Source: Oncomelania hupensis
Lineage: Eukaryota; Mollusca; Gastropoda; Littorinimorpha; Pomatiopsidae
NCBI GenBank assembly: GCA_036898135.1
Contig: CM072522.1
Location: 9,881,186 to 9,945,185, forward strand
DNA: 64,000 nucleotides
Direction: 5' to 3'
This document shows, one piece after another, positions 22,106 to 32,285 of this stretch. Position 1 is the stretch's first letter. The number at the start of each line of letters is the position of its first letter. The notes beneath the pieces are model-generated. The model was not told the origin of the DNA. It did no database searches and saw nothing but the letters and a program-made list of their open reading frames with translations. The position numbers and the translations under genes were made by a program.

Positions 22106-22457
22106 AAAAAAATATGTGAGGGTACGATACAGGTGGCCAGTGACACATGTTATTATTTTTGAATATTTGGAAATAACTCACTAAAACACGCGGAGAAAAA
22201 AAACCGGAAGTATTTTTCATAGAGGGGATTCCCGTTGGTGCATAGGATAGCAGAAAAGTGTGAATACGACATTGCTGTAAAAACGGCATCGTTATGTGTT
22301 TTTTTTCGTATCTCGCGGTGATGCTAGTTTTGGTCACATCTCGCAAGCTATTACTATATACTTTTAAAAGAGGTATAGTTTTGTGGTAAGGATTTTTTTT
22401 TTTTTTTAGTGGAGCAACACTATCACTGTGGGAGACAGAAATTAATTTGTTTATGTA

Positions 22458-23094
22458 TGTTACGTTGAAACGCGCATGATGGTGCGTGTGAAATGCGCAC
22501 GATATTATGTGTGAAGCACGCGCGATAGATCTGTTCGTTTTATTTTGCAAAGCATGCAATAATAGAGTGCATTTACCTTTGATTTGAGTTTGCATTGTTG
22601 TTAGAAGAAGCTTTGTATAACGTTGATAATTTTCGTTAGTCGATATTATTGGAGAAATCTCTAGATCTGCTTGTTTACTATCGATCGAAGTTTCGGGATA
22701 TTTGAGAACATTCTGGGACAGAAAGAATGTTGTATGACGTAAGTCAGTGATGACGAAGTTTTATTTGATTGGTTGTAGTGCGTCATTCTGCCGTGTTCTA
22801 AATTGTTCTGGAGTATGAAGAGACTATATATGTGCCGCACTGTTTCAAAAAAAGTGGTTGATAGAGTTGTTGATAGTGAGTTGGAAAGTAAACAGTTGAG
22901 AGTGAAAAGGCGATTGTAGGCAGTTGTTGATGTGTGCTGAATAAAAGTGGAAAACTTCATACGACGACTCCGTGTCTTGTTGATGAGTGAGCAGGCTGCG
23001 TGGATAAACGAATCAGAGTTACACCTATCAGGATTTCAAGCATCGGGGCTGAATCAACTACTGATAGAAAAACACCAACATCGAATGTAGAACA
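22458..23094 (+). mobile_element. Solo LTR related to the Gmr1-like element
   Basis: Starts TGTTACGTTGAAACGCG and ends ...AGAACA, 637 bp, the same length as the 3' LTR at 26616-27252, with clear but diverged similarity along its length and opposite orientation. Includes GCTGAATAAAAGTGG (polyadenylation signal, about 22935-22950) and CTATATATG. The flanking 5-bp stretches do not match, so a clean insertion footprint is lacking. No internal retroelement sequence adjoins it. Confidence 0.75.
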
Positions 23095-23238
23095 TAAGAT
23101 CGAAGCAGGTGTCTCGCCTAAAGCGATGGCACTTGGAGTTTATAATTGGTAGCATCTTGGAATCCTTATTATTAGATGCTATGTTCTCCTGGGAAATGAA
23201 GGAATTGTAGGAAAGATCTATCTTCCCCTTCTCTGTTG

Positions 23239-23674
23239 CCAATGGGCTCTATGCACAAAGGCGTGGCGGTCACGTGCTGCGGGAATAACACAGCGTGCTG
23301 GAGTTTGAAAAGGGTGAAGTACTGTGCTGCGTTTGGATGCTCTAAACTCCAACGTAAAACCTTTATGCAAAGAAAAGAACATTTCCTTTCATCGATTTCC
23401 ACTGAAAGATGAAATATTGATGAACTCTAAACTGAATGTCAGTGCCAAATCGCTCTTTAAAAAAAGCCTGTCCCCTGATAATAATTTGTCTGTAATCATT
23501 ATTGCAGGAATGTGCTATGTTCAAAACATCACTATACCCCAAAATGTCGGTAAAGTTACAATTTTAAGCAGCATTCAAATACACGCGAGCGAGCTAAGCC
23601 ATGATCGCTTTGTTATTCCCGCGCCACGTGACCATGCCGCTTTCGTGCGCCGACTTGTGCATAGAGCCCATAGG
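23239..23674 (+). mobile_element. P-like DNA element with a THAP-domain remnant
   Basis: Inverted ends CWATGGGCTCTATGCACAA lie at 23240 and at 23673, with a further inner block GGTCACGTG...GCGGGAATAACA in inverted orientation. Inside, two overlapping frames give YCAAFGCSK and CKEKNISFHRFPLKDE, which are the Cys and His-Arg-Phe-Pro marks of a THAP zinc finger broken by a frameshift. THAP fingers open P-element transposases. The rest of a transposase is absent. No clear 8-bp duplication. Confidence 0.65.
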
Positions 23675-23847
23675 TTTGTATTAATCTATATCTATATATT
23701 ATATAAAATTTAATTGCTTAGCCGGAAGTCCTTCTTCGCCTCTACTGTAAAGTTTGTCCGGTATGGACGCTGATCTGGGCAGGTGCTGGGCGCTGCGGAT
23801 CGGCCTGCTGTGCGCTCAAAACCCGCGAAATCGTTATAGCCGACATT

Positions 23848-23985
23848 TCAAGGGGGTATGGGGAGGTATCAAGTGGGTTCGGGGAGGTATCAAGGGGGTA
23901 TGGTGAGGCATCATGGGAGGGGGGAGGGGAGATATCAGGGGGGTATGGTGAGGTATCAAGGGGGATATGGGGAGGTATCATCGTC
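23848..23985. repeat. Short minisatellite, about 20-bp units
   Basis: Repeats of GGTATCAAGGGGGTATGG with variations. On the minus strand it reads as a DTSPYPL-type heptapeptide repeat, probably by chance. Confidence 0.75.
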
Positions 23986-24069
23986 CAAATGATACTCGCA
24001 GACAACAGTTGTCTCTCTGTCTACATTTTAAACAGCAACCTGTGTACCCTGGCTTGCCAGGGTACAAAA

Positions 24070-24740
24070 ACCACTAGTGTATTAATATTAATAACAGGCA
24101 ATTTATACAGCGCTTTCCAAAATCACAAAGCGCTTTACACAAACAAATGTAAACACAACATGCGTACATTGGTCAATAACACGCAACCACATACACATCC
24201 CAACACCAAAAATAACTAACAACACTCACTCATGGCACCTAAGAAAAGGCCTCTGTAAAAAGATGCGTCTTCAAGTTCATTTTAAAAGACGCTAGTGAAG
24301 GGCTGTGACGGACGGACCGAGGTAGCGAGTTCCAGGTCTGAACGGAGAAGAAACTGAAGGCTCTACCACCGTGTCCCACCCTGTGGTATTCTGGTACACG
24401 GAACATCCTTTCATCTGCAGATGAGCGGAGAGACTGAGAAGGAACATAGACAGTCAAAAGTTCGGAAAGATAGCTAGGAGCAGTTCCAGAGATGATGTGG
24501 TAGCAAAGACATGAGGTTTTATATTTAATTCGTTGTTCAACTGGGAGCCAGTGTAGCTCTTGAAAGAGAGGCGTGCAATGCTGTGATTTCCGTGCTTTGA
24601 AGATGAGTTTAGCTGCAGAGATTTGGACTTGCTGAAGAGGTCTAATATTGTGGATTTGTGCCTTAGATACAGATGGCCATTTTCCTGTGTGATTTCACTG
24701 TCTATGTTAAAATGGATCTGTTAGGCTGGTGATACTGTGG
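24070..24740 (-). pseudogene. 5'-truncated LINE end, L2/CR1-like
   Basis: Frame 24239-24457 gives the typical end of L2/CR1/Jockey-group ORF2: YVPSQSLRSSADE, GRAFSFFSVQTWNSLP and FKMNLKTHLF. The 3' part contains TTTATACAGCGCTTTCC and AAAGCGCTTTACA. No upstream domains remain. Confidence 0.7.
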
Positions 24741-24833
24741 CCCTATTAAACATACAATAAATAAACAAGATCTCTCTGTCTCTAACTCTCTCGAGAGATC
24801 TTATTTATTTATTTTAGGTTCTCTCTCTCTCTA

Positions 24834-24960
24834 GATAAGATAAGATAAAATAAGATAACAGTTACAGGGGTCTTTTTTTTTTTAAACATCTGGCCCTCGC
24901 CATAAAGAGGGGCTAGTCTACTGAAACTACAAAACAACATGAAAACGATTACATGTTTAC
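24834..24960 (-). pseudogene. LINE 3'-end fragment with (AGATA)n tail
   Basis: AGATAAGATAAGATA tail and CTGGCCCTCGCCATAAAGAG follow. A LINE with the same tail type ends at 54829. Confidence 0.4.
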
Positions 24961-25017
24961 AGATAAATTTTGAGTACTATGAACTCACATGTATATACAT
25001 GACATGCCAGGGCCGGA

Positions 25018-26543
25018 CCTGGGAAAAGTCGAAGGGGGGGGGGGGGGGGGTTACAGATTCAGCGAAGCGCCGAGCCTTCTAGGGGGGTTCCGGGGGCATG
25101 CCCCCCCCCGGGATTTTTTTTTTCAAGGATGCAAAATGCTGCAATCTGGTGCAATCTGAACCTTGAAAAAGCCATGTGTGATGGTCTGGGACTTTGAGCT
25201 TTTTTAACAATTGAACTGACAAACTCTAGGGTACAAAAATAATCCTCTGCCCCTCCCTTAAAAAAGCAACAACACACACACAAACATTTATTTATCAGCA
25301 GAGATGTTTTGTATACTATTATTATTCACTACTTTTTGTCGATCGTTAACGGTATAAAGCTTTACCTTGTAGTTTATGAACATCACAGCCCTGCTTTTAT
25401 TTTCATTCTTGCTGCACTAGGTACCTCGGCATTAGTACCATTTGTGATTATTGTATCTTCCTGCAAAACAGTTCACTGCCTCTTTGAAGTCAATATCAAC
25501 ATCCCTGTGCACTTTCAGTAAAGCAAGTCCATTGAGCCTCTGTTGCCCCATTGTGGAGCGCAGGTAGTTTTTCAGGTTGCGCAACTGACTGTTTGAATGC
25601 TCACACTCGGCAGTAGTGACAGGCAGAGTGCAAAGGTACTTTAGCATGATGAACAGGTTGGGATAAAAATCCCTGTCACAATGTTTCAGTGCTTCTGATG
25701 CCATGGATGGGATGATAGCTGTCGCATTCTCAGCAGCACTTCGCCATTTGCAAACCCACCGTTGGTATTCTGCATCAAGGGTAGCGTTGTCTGATAGGTC
25801 AGACTCCCACAACATTGCCAGTGTCTTCACCCCTTCTGAAACCTGCATGAAACCATCCTGGTTGTCTATTTATTAAAGTGCTTGGCACCAGACAGAGACC
25901 ATCAACTGCTAGGTCAGCATTTTTGAACCTCGAGTCCAATTCGGTAGACAGGTGTTCCAAGAAAGGAATGGCAATGCTAATCTTGAAATATTCTTCTGGA
26001 GTGGCCGCAGGATGGTTGTCACGGAGAGTCTGTCGGGATGCTTGACGAGGAACAATAACATCAGTTGTCAAAGCATTTGCCATTTTGCTTAACTTCACCA
26101 AACCAGGCAACGAACGCTGTGTTCATAATTATCAACTTAGCATCTTAATTAATATTTCTAAAAAGTCGTTTTTGGGGGATTAGGGCAGTATCAAGGTGAA
26201 GGTGCTGGAAGAGGCTTGCGGCCAGAACAGGAAAATATGGCTGCATTTACTAATTTAGGCTTAGGGGTTGGGTTACTTGGTCGTTTCAACGGGAAAACGC
26301 TTTAGACGTTTCAACGGATCCCTTGAAATGGATTTCCGTTGAATTGTCTATAAATAACTCTTTGTACCTTGGACCAAAAGTGACTAAAAACTGCAATGTT
26401 TAAAAAACAACTTTTTTTAAAAATTGAAACTCTTTGCATTAAAAAAAATCTTTTTTTTTTTTACTTTGGAGGGGGGGTTCCGGAACCCAGGTAACACCCC
26501 CCTCACCCCTCCCCCACCCCTCCCCCCCCTGGAACCGGCCCTG
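25018..26543 (-). mobile_element. hAT element with transposase remnant
   Basis: Ends CAGGGCCGGACCTGGG (25018) and CCTGGAACCGGCCCTG (to 26543) are inverted repeats of hAT type. CATGC stands just outside both ends, a 5-bp duplication. Interior: poly-G and poly-C tracts near both ends and a transposase remnant at 25432-26110. Confidence 0.75.
25432..26110 (-). pseudogene. hAT transposase C-terminal remnant
   Basis: Two overlapping frames on the minus strand. The upstream one (25799-26110) has VPRQASRQTLRDNHP and FLEHLSTELDSRF. The downstream one (25432-25848) has the hAT dimerisation domain: LCTLPVTTAECEHSNSQLR and LRSTMGQQRLNGLALL. The frames join near 25800-25850 only by a frameshift. hAT transposases cut and paste DNA, and the C-terminal domain makes the multimer. 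The N-terminal zinc finger and most of the catalytic core are missing. Similar sequences occur in domesticated hAT proteins, but the frameshift and the flanking inverted ends argue for a dead transposon. Confidence 0.78.
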
Positions 26544-26615
26544 CATGCATTGCAATGACGTTGGGGTTGCACATCCATTTTACTTTTAAACTGTACATGA
26601 AAGAGAGAGAGAGAG

Positions 26616-27252
26616 TGTTACACTCAGTTTGATGATGGTGTTTTCTATCAGTATCTGATTCAGCCCCGATGCTTGAATTCCTGATAGGGTGTAACTCAGA
26701 TTCGTTTATTCACACAGCCCGTCCAAACAGCATACAAGTCACAAAGTCGACGTATGAAGTTTTCCACTTTTATTCAGCACACATCAACAACTGCATACAA
26801 TTCTCAATTCAACTCAACAACTTTCACAGCAACTTTCCAAATCACTATCAACAACTTTACTCTCTCAACAACAATCCCGGCACACGATTAAATAACCTCT
26901 CTCTTTTCTGGAACAATTTGGTATACTGTAGAAATGACGTACTGCCACCAATCGAACTAAAGATCGTCATCACTGGCTTACGTCATTACACATTTCTTCT
27001 CCTTCCGGATCGTTCCTTCAAATTTCTACAATTATCCCGAATCTTCGATCGATGATAAACATGCCGATCCAGAAGATTCTACAACAATATCGACTAACGG
27101 AAATTATCAACGTTATACAAAGCCTTTCCTAACAACAATGCAAACTCAAATCAAAGGTAAATAAACTCTATTATTGAATACTTTGCAAATCGAAACGATT
27201 AGATCTATCGTACACGCTTCAGCCATACTATCATTCGCGTTTCAACGTAACA
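26616..27252 (-). repeat. 3' LTR of the Gmr1-like element
   Basis: Plus-strand ends TGTTACACTC...CAACGTAACA; TG...CA with a 6-bp inverted end TGTTAC/GTAACA. Contains AATAAA on the minus strand (about 26765-26775). Directly outside its right edge the minus strand has a run of six G, the polypurine tract. Confidence 0.88.
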
Positions 27253-27419
27253 TAACCCCCCACTCAAGAAGAAATTTACCTAATTTCTTTCAACAACGTT
27301 GAAACGTAATGCACAAACAAAGTTCAGAATTAAAACTTATTTCAGACTGTCTCATTTACTGTCAATGTTCTCAGTTTATATACACAAAGTTTATCATCTG
27401 CAAGTCTTTCTGGATACTG

Positions 27420-30053
27420 TCAATGTTCTTTCATCCGCAAGGAAACGGCGCCCTCGTCAATTGCGGTCGTCATCGGCCCAGGGTCAAAGACGATGATCAC
27501 GTGGGCTTCCCTGGAATCAGTGCGTCCTCCGTTGTCTCCTTCTTCCATCGGATGTCCGACGCAGTCGACGTTGTCAGCTCCCAGAATGCATTCGCTGGGT
27601 CTCACGGTCAGGTTGGCTTCTGCGGGACGGTGGAACGGCTCCCTCAAGGTCTGCAGATGCTCCTTCCAGGTCTGGGTGTGGACTTCATGTTCGACCAAAG
27701 TCGTAGAGCCTGGGACATCGCTGAAGCTATGGGGAAATTCGCCCATAAGGTCCTTGAGCTCCAACTTTTGACCTTCCGTCAAGCTTGGTCCTATCTTAAC
27801 ATCATCGATGCCTTCTTTGCTGTGGAAGTCTCCCAGTTCCAGCAGTTCTTCGCTGTCAAAGCTGTCGTCGGTCACGGCTGCTGTTGCTGCATGTACAGTC
27901 TCTGATGGTCTTTCCACGTACAGCTTAAGGAGGTTGGCGTGGTATATCTTGGAATGCTGGCCGACCTTCACCTTATAGTCGTTGATTCCCACCACGGTCT
28001 CCACTTCGTACGGGCCTTTCCACTGCATCAGCAACTTATTATGATCGGTGGGTAGCAGCACCAGCACTTTGTTGCCAGGTTTGAACTTCCTGTTCACAGC
28101 CCTACGATCGTAGTAGTGCTTTCCACAGTCTTGGGACTTCTTCAGGTTTTCTCTGGCTATCTCGAGAGTCTGCTCCAGCTTCTCCCGTAGCTCAAACACG
28201 TACTGGTAGCTGTTCTTCACCTCTGGGGTGTCTACTTCCTTCGTCCACAGTTCTTTCAGGATGTGCATCGGCCCTCGGATGGTTCTTCCGTACAGCAGCT
28301 CGAACGGAGAAAAGCCGGTGGACTCCTGCGGTACTTCTCTGTAGGCGAAAAGTAAGGCGTTGATGTAGCGATGCCATTGTCTGGGCTGCTCGCTGCACAG
28401 TTTCTTCAAGGTGGACTTCAGCGTAGCATTGAACTTTTCGACAAGCCCGTTGCACATTGGATGGTAGGGTGTCGTAGTTAAATGCCGGATGCTCAGCAGT
28501 CTGTTGACCTCCTTCATACAGTCAGAGACGAACTGCGTCCCGAGGTCTGTCAGAATTTCTTCAGGCACTCCAAGTCTACTGAACATGTCCACCAGTGCCT
28601 CTGCTACAGTTTCAGTGTCAATCTTCTTCAGTGGCACTGCTTCTGGGTACCGAGTCGCATAGTCTACTAAAGTCAGTACCCATCGATGACCTTCTTCACT
28701 CGGAGGTCTTATTTCGCCGATTAAGTCTAAGGCCACCCTCTTGAAAGGTCGGTCGATCAGAGGCATCCTCTGCATAGGCACTTTCGGGACCCTTCCTCGA
28801 GGTATGGTCTTCTGGCAAATGTCACATGATCGGCAGAAACGGCTGACGTCCGCATGAAGTCCTGGCCAGTAGAACACCGCCTGGATTCTGTCTGACGTCT
28901 TCTTGATACCTAGGTGACCTCCCATGATTGAGTCATGCGCTACTTCCATCACCTGGCGCCTTAGGGGTAACGGTACCAAGACTTGACGTAGTGGTTTCCC
29001 TCCGTTGACCCTCGGGTGCTGGAAGATTCTGTACAGGATCTTGGCCTTCACCTCAAAATAGACCGTACCACTGCCTTTGGTCACGTGGTCTTGGCGGTTC
29101 CTGTACTTGTTTAAAGTGCTATCAGCTTCCTGGAGCTGGATCAGCTTATCTCTGTCCACGATGGCAGCTTTGGAGTTGTCGGCGACCTTCAGTGGCGTAG
29201 ACGTCTTGTCTCTCTTGGCCTGGGCCCTGGTAGTAACAGCACCGACGATCTCTGGTCGGCAGGGCTGAGCCGGAGTAACCACATTGTCCCGTAGCAGCTC
29301 TGTAAGGTCTCCATCGGGAAACGGCAATGGATCCTCCTCCACAACTTCGACGTGTTGAGTTGAGGCAGGACTCCACTCTGGATCGGGGTCGTCGGGTCGT
29401 CTCGCGCCGTCGATATTCCCGATCATCAAATCATACAGCGGCTTCTTCAGGCAAACCGCTTCGACTTCGCCTATGTAGAAAGGGGTGTTGACATGAATCT
29501 TCGCAACTGGCGCTCTCACACATTTGCTGTCGGCCATAAGTGTCCATTTTGAATCGCCAGTGAACTGTTCTTTAGCGATTAGGTCTTCTCTGACGATGAC
29601 CCCACTGCAGCCAGAGTCTCTTAAAACAGTCACTTCATGATTTCCGACGCGTCCCTTGGAAACAGGCATGTTCTGGACGGTCACAGCTGCGCTGGCGACG
29701 ACGGGGATGGATTTTCCGTTGGCAAGGAGAAGTTGGCCATCGGTCATGCACTCTTGCACGTCCGCAGGGGTAGCTGTGCGCTTGGTCTCACTCGGAAGAA
29801 TGACGCTCCCGCCGCACACTTGATGGTCAGATCTACTGGTTTTGCCGTTGATTGGAGAACCGCCTCTGCCGGTTGCCCGCCGCTGCATTGTCCGTACTGC
29901 TCCGCTGTCCGCTATTTTGTTTTGAGGGCAGTTAGCCGCTCTGTGGTCTGTAGCGTTGCAGATAAAAACAGCCTCTTGAGTGCCCTTCCCTGGGAGGAGG
30001 CGTGGAGTCCGTCTGTCTCTGGCTCGTCTGGCTCCCTTGGATCTGGTTCCCAT
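27420..30053 (-). CDS. Gmr1-like pol: protease-integrase-reverse transcriptase fragment
   Basis: An 877-codon frame. Residues 31-43 hold a zinc-knuckle remnant (CNATDHRAANC; the first Cys is lost). The protease active-site region is LRDSGCSG (146-148 Asp-Ser-Gly). The integrase zinc finger uses H373, H380, C410 and C413. The catalytic triad is D443, D503 and E539, with the usual 35-residue spacing between the last two. A GPY/F module (WKGPYEV) lies near 678-684. After the integrase come the typical N-terminal segment of Gypsy reverse transcriptase (757-792, GQKLELKDLMGEF and PGSTTLVEHEV) and, joined to it, the thumb region (796-835). The fingers and palm with the YxDD site are missing, so a deletion removed them in frame. 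The last 40 residues are out of frame. The first ATG is within a gag-pol overlap and may not be a natural start. Confidence 0.85.
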   Translation of the reverse strand: MGTRSKGARRARDRRTPRLLPGKGTQEAVFICNATDHRAANCPQNKIADSGAVRTMQRRATGRGGSPINGKTSRSDHQVCGGSVILPSETKRTATPADVQECMTDGQLLLANGKSIPVVASAAVTVQNMPVSKGRVGNHEVTVLRDSGCSGVIVREDLIAKEQFTGDSKWTLMADSKCVRAPVAKIHVNTPFYIGEVEAVCLKKPLYDLMIGNIDGARRPDDPDPEWSPASTQHVEVVEEDPLPFPDGDLTELLRDNVVTPAQPCRPEIVGAVTTRAQAKRDKTSTPLKVADNSKAAIVDRDKLIQLQEADSTLNKYRNRQDHVTKGSGTVYFEVKAKILYRIFQHPRVNGGKPLRQVLVPLPLRRQVMEVAHDSIMGGHLGIKKTSDRIQAVFYWPGLHADVSRFCRSCDICQKTIPRGRVPKVPMQRMPLIDRPFKRVALDLIGEIRPPSEEGHRWVLTLVDYATRYPEAVPLKKIDTETVAEALVDMFSRLGVPEEILTDLGTQFVSDCMKEVNRLLSIRHLTTTPYHPMCNGLVEKFNATLKSTLKKLCSEQPRQWHRYINALLFAYREVPQESTGFSPFELLYGRTIRGPMHILKELWTKEVDTPEVKNSYQYVFELREKLEQTLEIARENLKKSQDCGKHYYDRRAVNRKFKPGNKVLVLLPTDHNKLLMQWKGPYEVETVVGINDYKVKVGQHSKIYHANLLKLYVERPSETVHAATAAVTDDSFDSEELLELGDFHSKEGIDDVKIGPSLTEGQKLELKDLMGEFPHSFSDVPGSTTLVEHEVHTQTWKEHLQTLREPFHRPAEANLTVRPSECILGADNVDCVGHPMEEGDNGGRTDSREAHVIIVFDPGPMTTAIDEGAVSLRMKEH

Positions 30054-30171
30054 GGTTTGCAGTCTTCTGAAAATGTTTCGTCGCGCTGGGGCCCCAGGGT
30101 TTTCCCATGAGCGATGAGATATCTTTCAGCAGCCTCAGTCACATCTTTAAGCGTCTGCAGCTTTTGTTCTT

Positions 30172-30942
30172 CTAAGTGGTCGAGGCATTGAGAAATTGTT
30201 CTTTCACAATCAGGTCATGGAGACTGTCGTAAGACTTCGTTTCGCCTGATAACTCCACCCACTTGTGTAGATATGACGACAGGCGCTCCACAAACTGCTT
30301 TGGCGTCTCGTCTGACTTAGGCCGGCATTCACGGAAGCGTTTACGGTAGCCCTTCTCTGTAAAGTTGTAGCACTGCAATAGGGCCTCTTTCAAGACGTCG
30401 TAGTTTTTGGCGTCATCGTTCGACAGTCTGGTGTAAACTTCGAGAGCTTGCCCCGTCAGAAGTGCACTCAGTCGAATTGCCCAGTCTTGAGGTTGCCAGT
30501 TAGAGCTTTCGGCGAACCTTTCGAATCTCGCCAGATAGCTGTCGATCTGGTCCTTCCCGTCGACGAATGCTGGCAATTTTGGAGCTTTGTTGTCACTGAT
30601 AACTTGTGGCGCATTCTGCTGTTGCTGGATACGCGCCATTTCTAGCTGGAACTCAAGACGCTTCAGCTCGAATTCTCTGTCTTTTTCTTGCCGCTGCTGT
30701 TCAATTTCTAGACGCTTCTGTTCTAATTCTCTTTCTTCACGGCGACGCTGCTCTTCTAATTCTCGTTCTTCACGGCGACGCTGCTCTTCTACTTCTAGAC
30801 GCTTCTGTTCTAGTTCTATTTCTTTTTCTAGACGCTTCTCTTCCAATTCTCTTTCTCGTATTCTCTCCTGAGACTTGACGTACTCCGTCAGTTGCTTGCC
30901 TTTTAGATTCAGTTCAACCCCTTTCTGCCAGAAGTCAGCCAT
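30172..30942 (-). CDS. Gmr1-like gag with SCAN-like capsid region
   Basis: A 256-codon frame starting 560 bp inside the 5' LTR. Residues 20-105 are a long Glu/Arg/Gln-rich coiled coil (repeats of RREEREL and KRLE). Residues 130-250 form the capsid: ARFERFAESSNW, GYRKRFRECRPKSDETPKQF and LHDLIVKEQFL, a pattern like SCAN domains, which published work traces to gag of Gmr1-like elements. The frame breaks near 30180; gag continues in another frame at 29912-30142, so a 1-nt shift is present. Gag would form the particle shell around the RNA. The coiled coil is unusually long and repeats at the DNA level. Confidence 0.75.
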   Translation of the reverse strand: MADFWQKGVELNLKGKQLTEYVKSQERIRERELEEKRLEKEIELEQKRLEVEEQRRREERELEEQRRREERELEQKRLEIEQQRQEKDREFELKRLEFQLEMARIQQQQNAPQVISDNKAPKLPAFVDGKDQIDSYLARFERFAESSNWQPQDWAIRLSALLTGQALEVYTRLSNDDAKNYDVLKEALLQCYNFTEKGYRKRFRECRPKSDETPKQFVERLSSYLHKWVELSGETKSYDSLHDLIVKEQFLNASTT

Positions 30943-31483
30943 CTTGATGCTTCTGGAAAGTTCTTTTAAAGAAAGTTCTTTTCTGGAAGGTTCTTCTTCT
31001 AGAAAGTTCTTGACTGTAGAGTTCTTTTTTTTCTGGAAAGTTCTTGACTGTGCTGTACCTTTCTAGACTGTTCTAGAACAGCACGCTTTCTGCAGTAGCG
31101 CTGATGCTTGCCACTGGTCGCTTTCGCTGACGCAGGCCCCGCTGTCCTCGTCGTATGCGACGCTGCACCACGCTGGTGTTGATGTATACGCTCCTGTGCT
31201 GAAGTAGACGCGACGTCCGCTCGCGCTCTCTGTAACACTGGCGATGTAGCTCCGAGACTGTCCCTCGACGTAGTCCTGCGGCAGCCACGTAGTCCCGCTC
31301 TGTTGTTCGCTCACGAAGCAACTCTTCGGCGACTACACGCCCTTGCAGTCAACCCGAACCTATCGGATGTAGTCCCAGTATGTTGGCCCCTCTCGACGCA
31401 ACTCGTTGGCGGCTACCCTCGATGACTGCCTCTCGTAACGTTGACTCGCTTGTTGTAGCAGTTGAACCCTTGGCTATGGCGTG

Positions 31484-31502
31484 AATCGCGGCTTGACCCC
31501 CA
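31484..31502 (-). other. Candidate primer binding site
   Basis: On the minus strand, three bases inside the 5' LTR, the sequence starts TGGGGGTCAAGCCGCGATT. It begins with TGG as expected for pairing with a tRNA 3' CCA end. The priming tRNA is not identified. Confidence 0.5.
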
Positions 31503-31505
31503 AAA

Positions 31506-32136
31506 TGTTACACTCAGTTTGATGTTGGTGTTTTCTATCAGTATCTGATTCAGCCCCGATGCTTGAATTCCTGATAGGTGTAACTCAGATTCGTTTATTC
31601 ACACAGCCGTCCAAACAGCATACAAGTCACAAAGTCGACGTATGAAGTTTTCCACTTTTATTCAGCACACATCAACAACTGCATACAATTCTCAATTCAA
31701 CTCAACAACTTTCACAGCAACTTTCCAAATCACTATCAACAACTTTACTCTCTCAACAACAATCTCGGCACACGATTAAATAACCTCTCTCTTTTCTGGA
31801 ACAATTTGGTATACATGTAGAAATGACGTACTGCCACCAATCGAACTAAAGATCGTCATCACTGACTTACGTCATTACACATTTCTTCTCCTTCCGGATC
31901 GTTCCTTCAAATTTCTACAATTATCCCGAATCTTCGATCGATAGTAAACAAGCCGATCCAGAAGATTCTACAACAATATCGACTAACGGAAATTATCAAC
32001 GTTATACAAAGCCTTTCCTAACAACAATGCAAACTCAAATCAAAGGTAAATAAACTCTATTATTGAATACTTTGCAAATCGAAACGATTAGATCTATCGT
32101 ACACGCTTCAGCCATACTATCATTCGCGTTTCAACG

Positions 32137-32140
<4 letters not shown>
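31506..32140 (-). repeat. 5' LTR of the Gmr1-like element
   Basis: About 98-99 per cent identical to 26616-27252 by eye: three single-base indels in the outer third and about six substitutions. The last base of the expected ...GTAACA end is replaced by the G of the flanking GA repeat. Confidence 0.88.
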
Positions 32141-32172
<32 letters not shown>

Positions 32173-32285
32173 CGAGAGAGAGAGGAGAGAGAGAGAGAAG
32201 TTGAGAGATGATGGAGAGAGAGAGATTGGAGAGAGAGAGAGAGACGGTATGAAAAATTCCGTGGAGAGAGAAAGAGAGAGGCCTA
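32141..32285. repeat. GA-rich microsatellite
   Basis: Interrupted GA repeat; insertion site of the LTR element. Confidence 0.9.

Larger units (their letters stand above)
26616..32140 (-). mobile_element. Gypsy-type LTR retrotransposon with Gmr1-like gene order, internally deleted
   Basis: Two LTRs of about 636 bp (26616-27252 and 31506-32140) in the same orientation differ by about nine changes. Between them, on the minus strand, lie a primer-binding-site candidate, gag, a zinc-knuckle-like piece, protease, integrase, then fragments of reverse transcriptase, and a G-run polypurine tract next to the 3' LTR. Integrase comes before reverse transcriptase, as in the Gmr1 group. Both outer flanks are GA repeats, so the 5-bp duplication is GAGAG. 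The RT core and RNase H are deleted, so the copy is not autonomous. LTR similarity implies a recent insertion. Confidence 0.88.

Noticed and set aside
22081..22120. Protein from 21918-22595 (225 codons, minus)
   Set aside because: Spans the SINE-B and part of the solo LTR on the opposite strand; no domain and low-complexity parts.
25432..26110. Domesticated hAT-derived host gene
   Set aside because: Frameshift between the two parts, no splice signals, and hAT ends on both sides favour a dead transposon.
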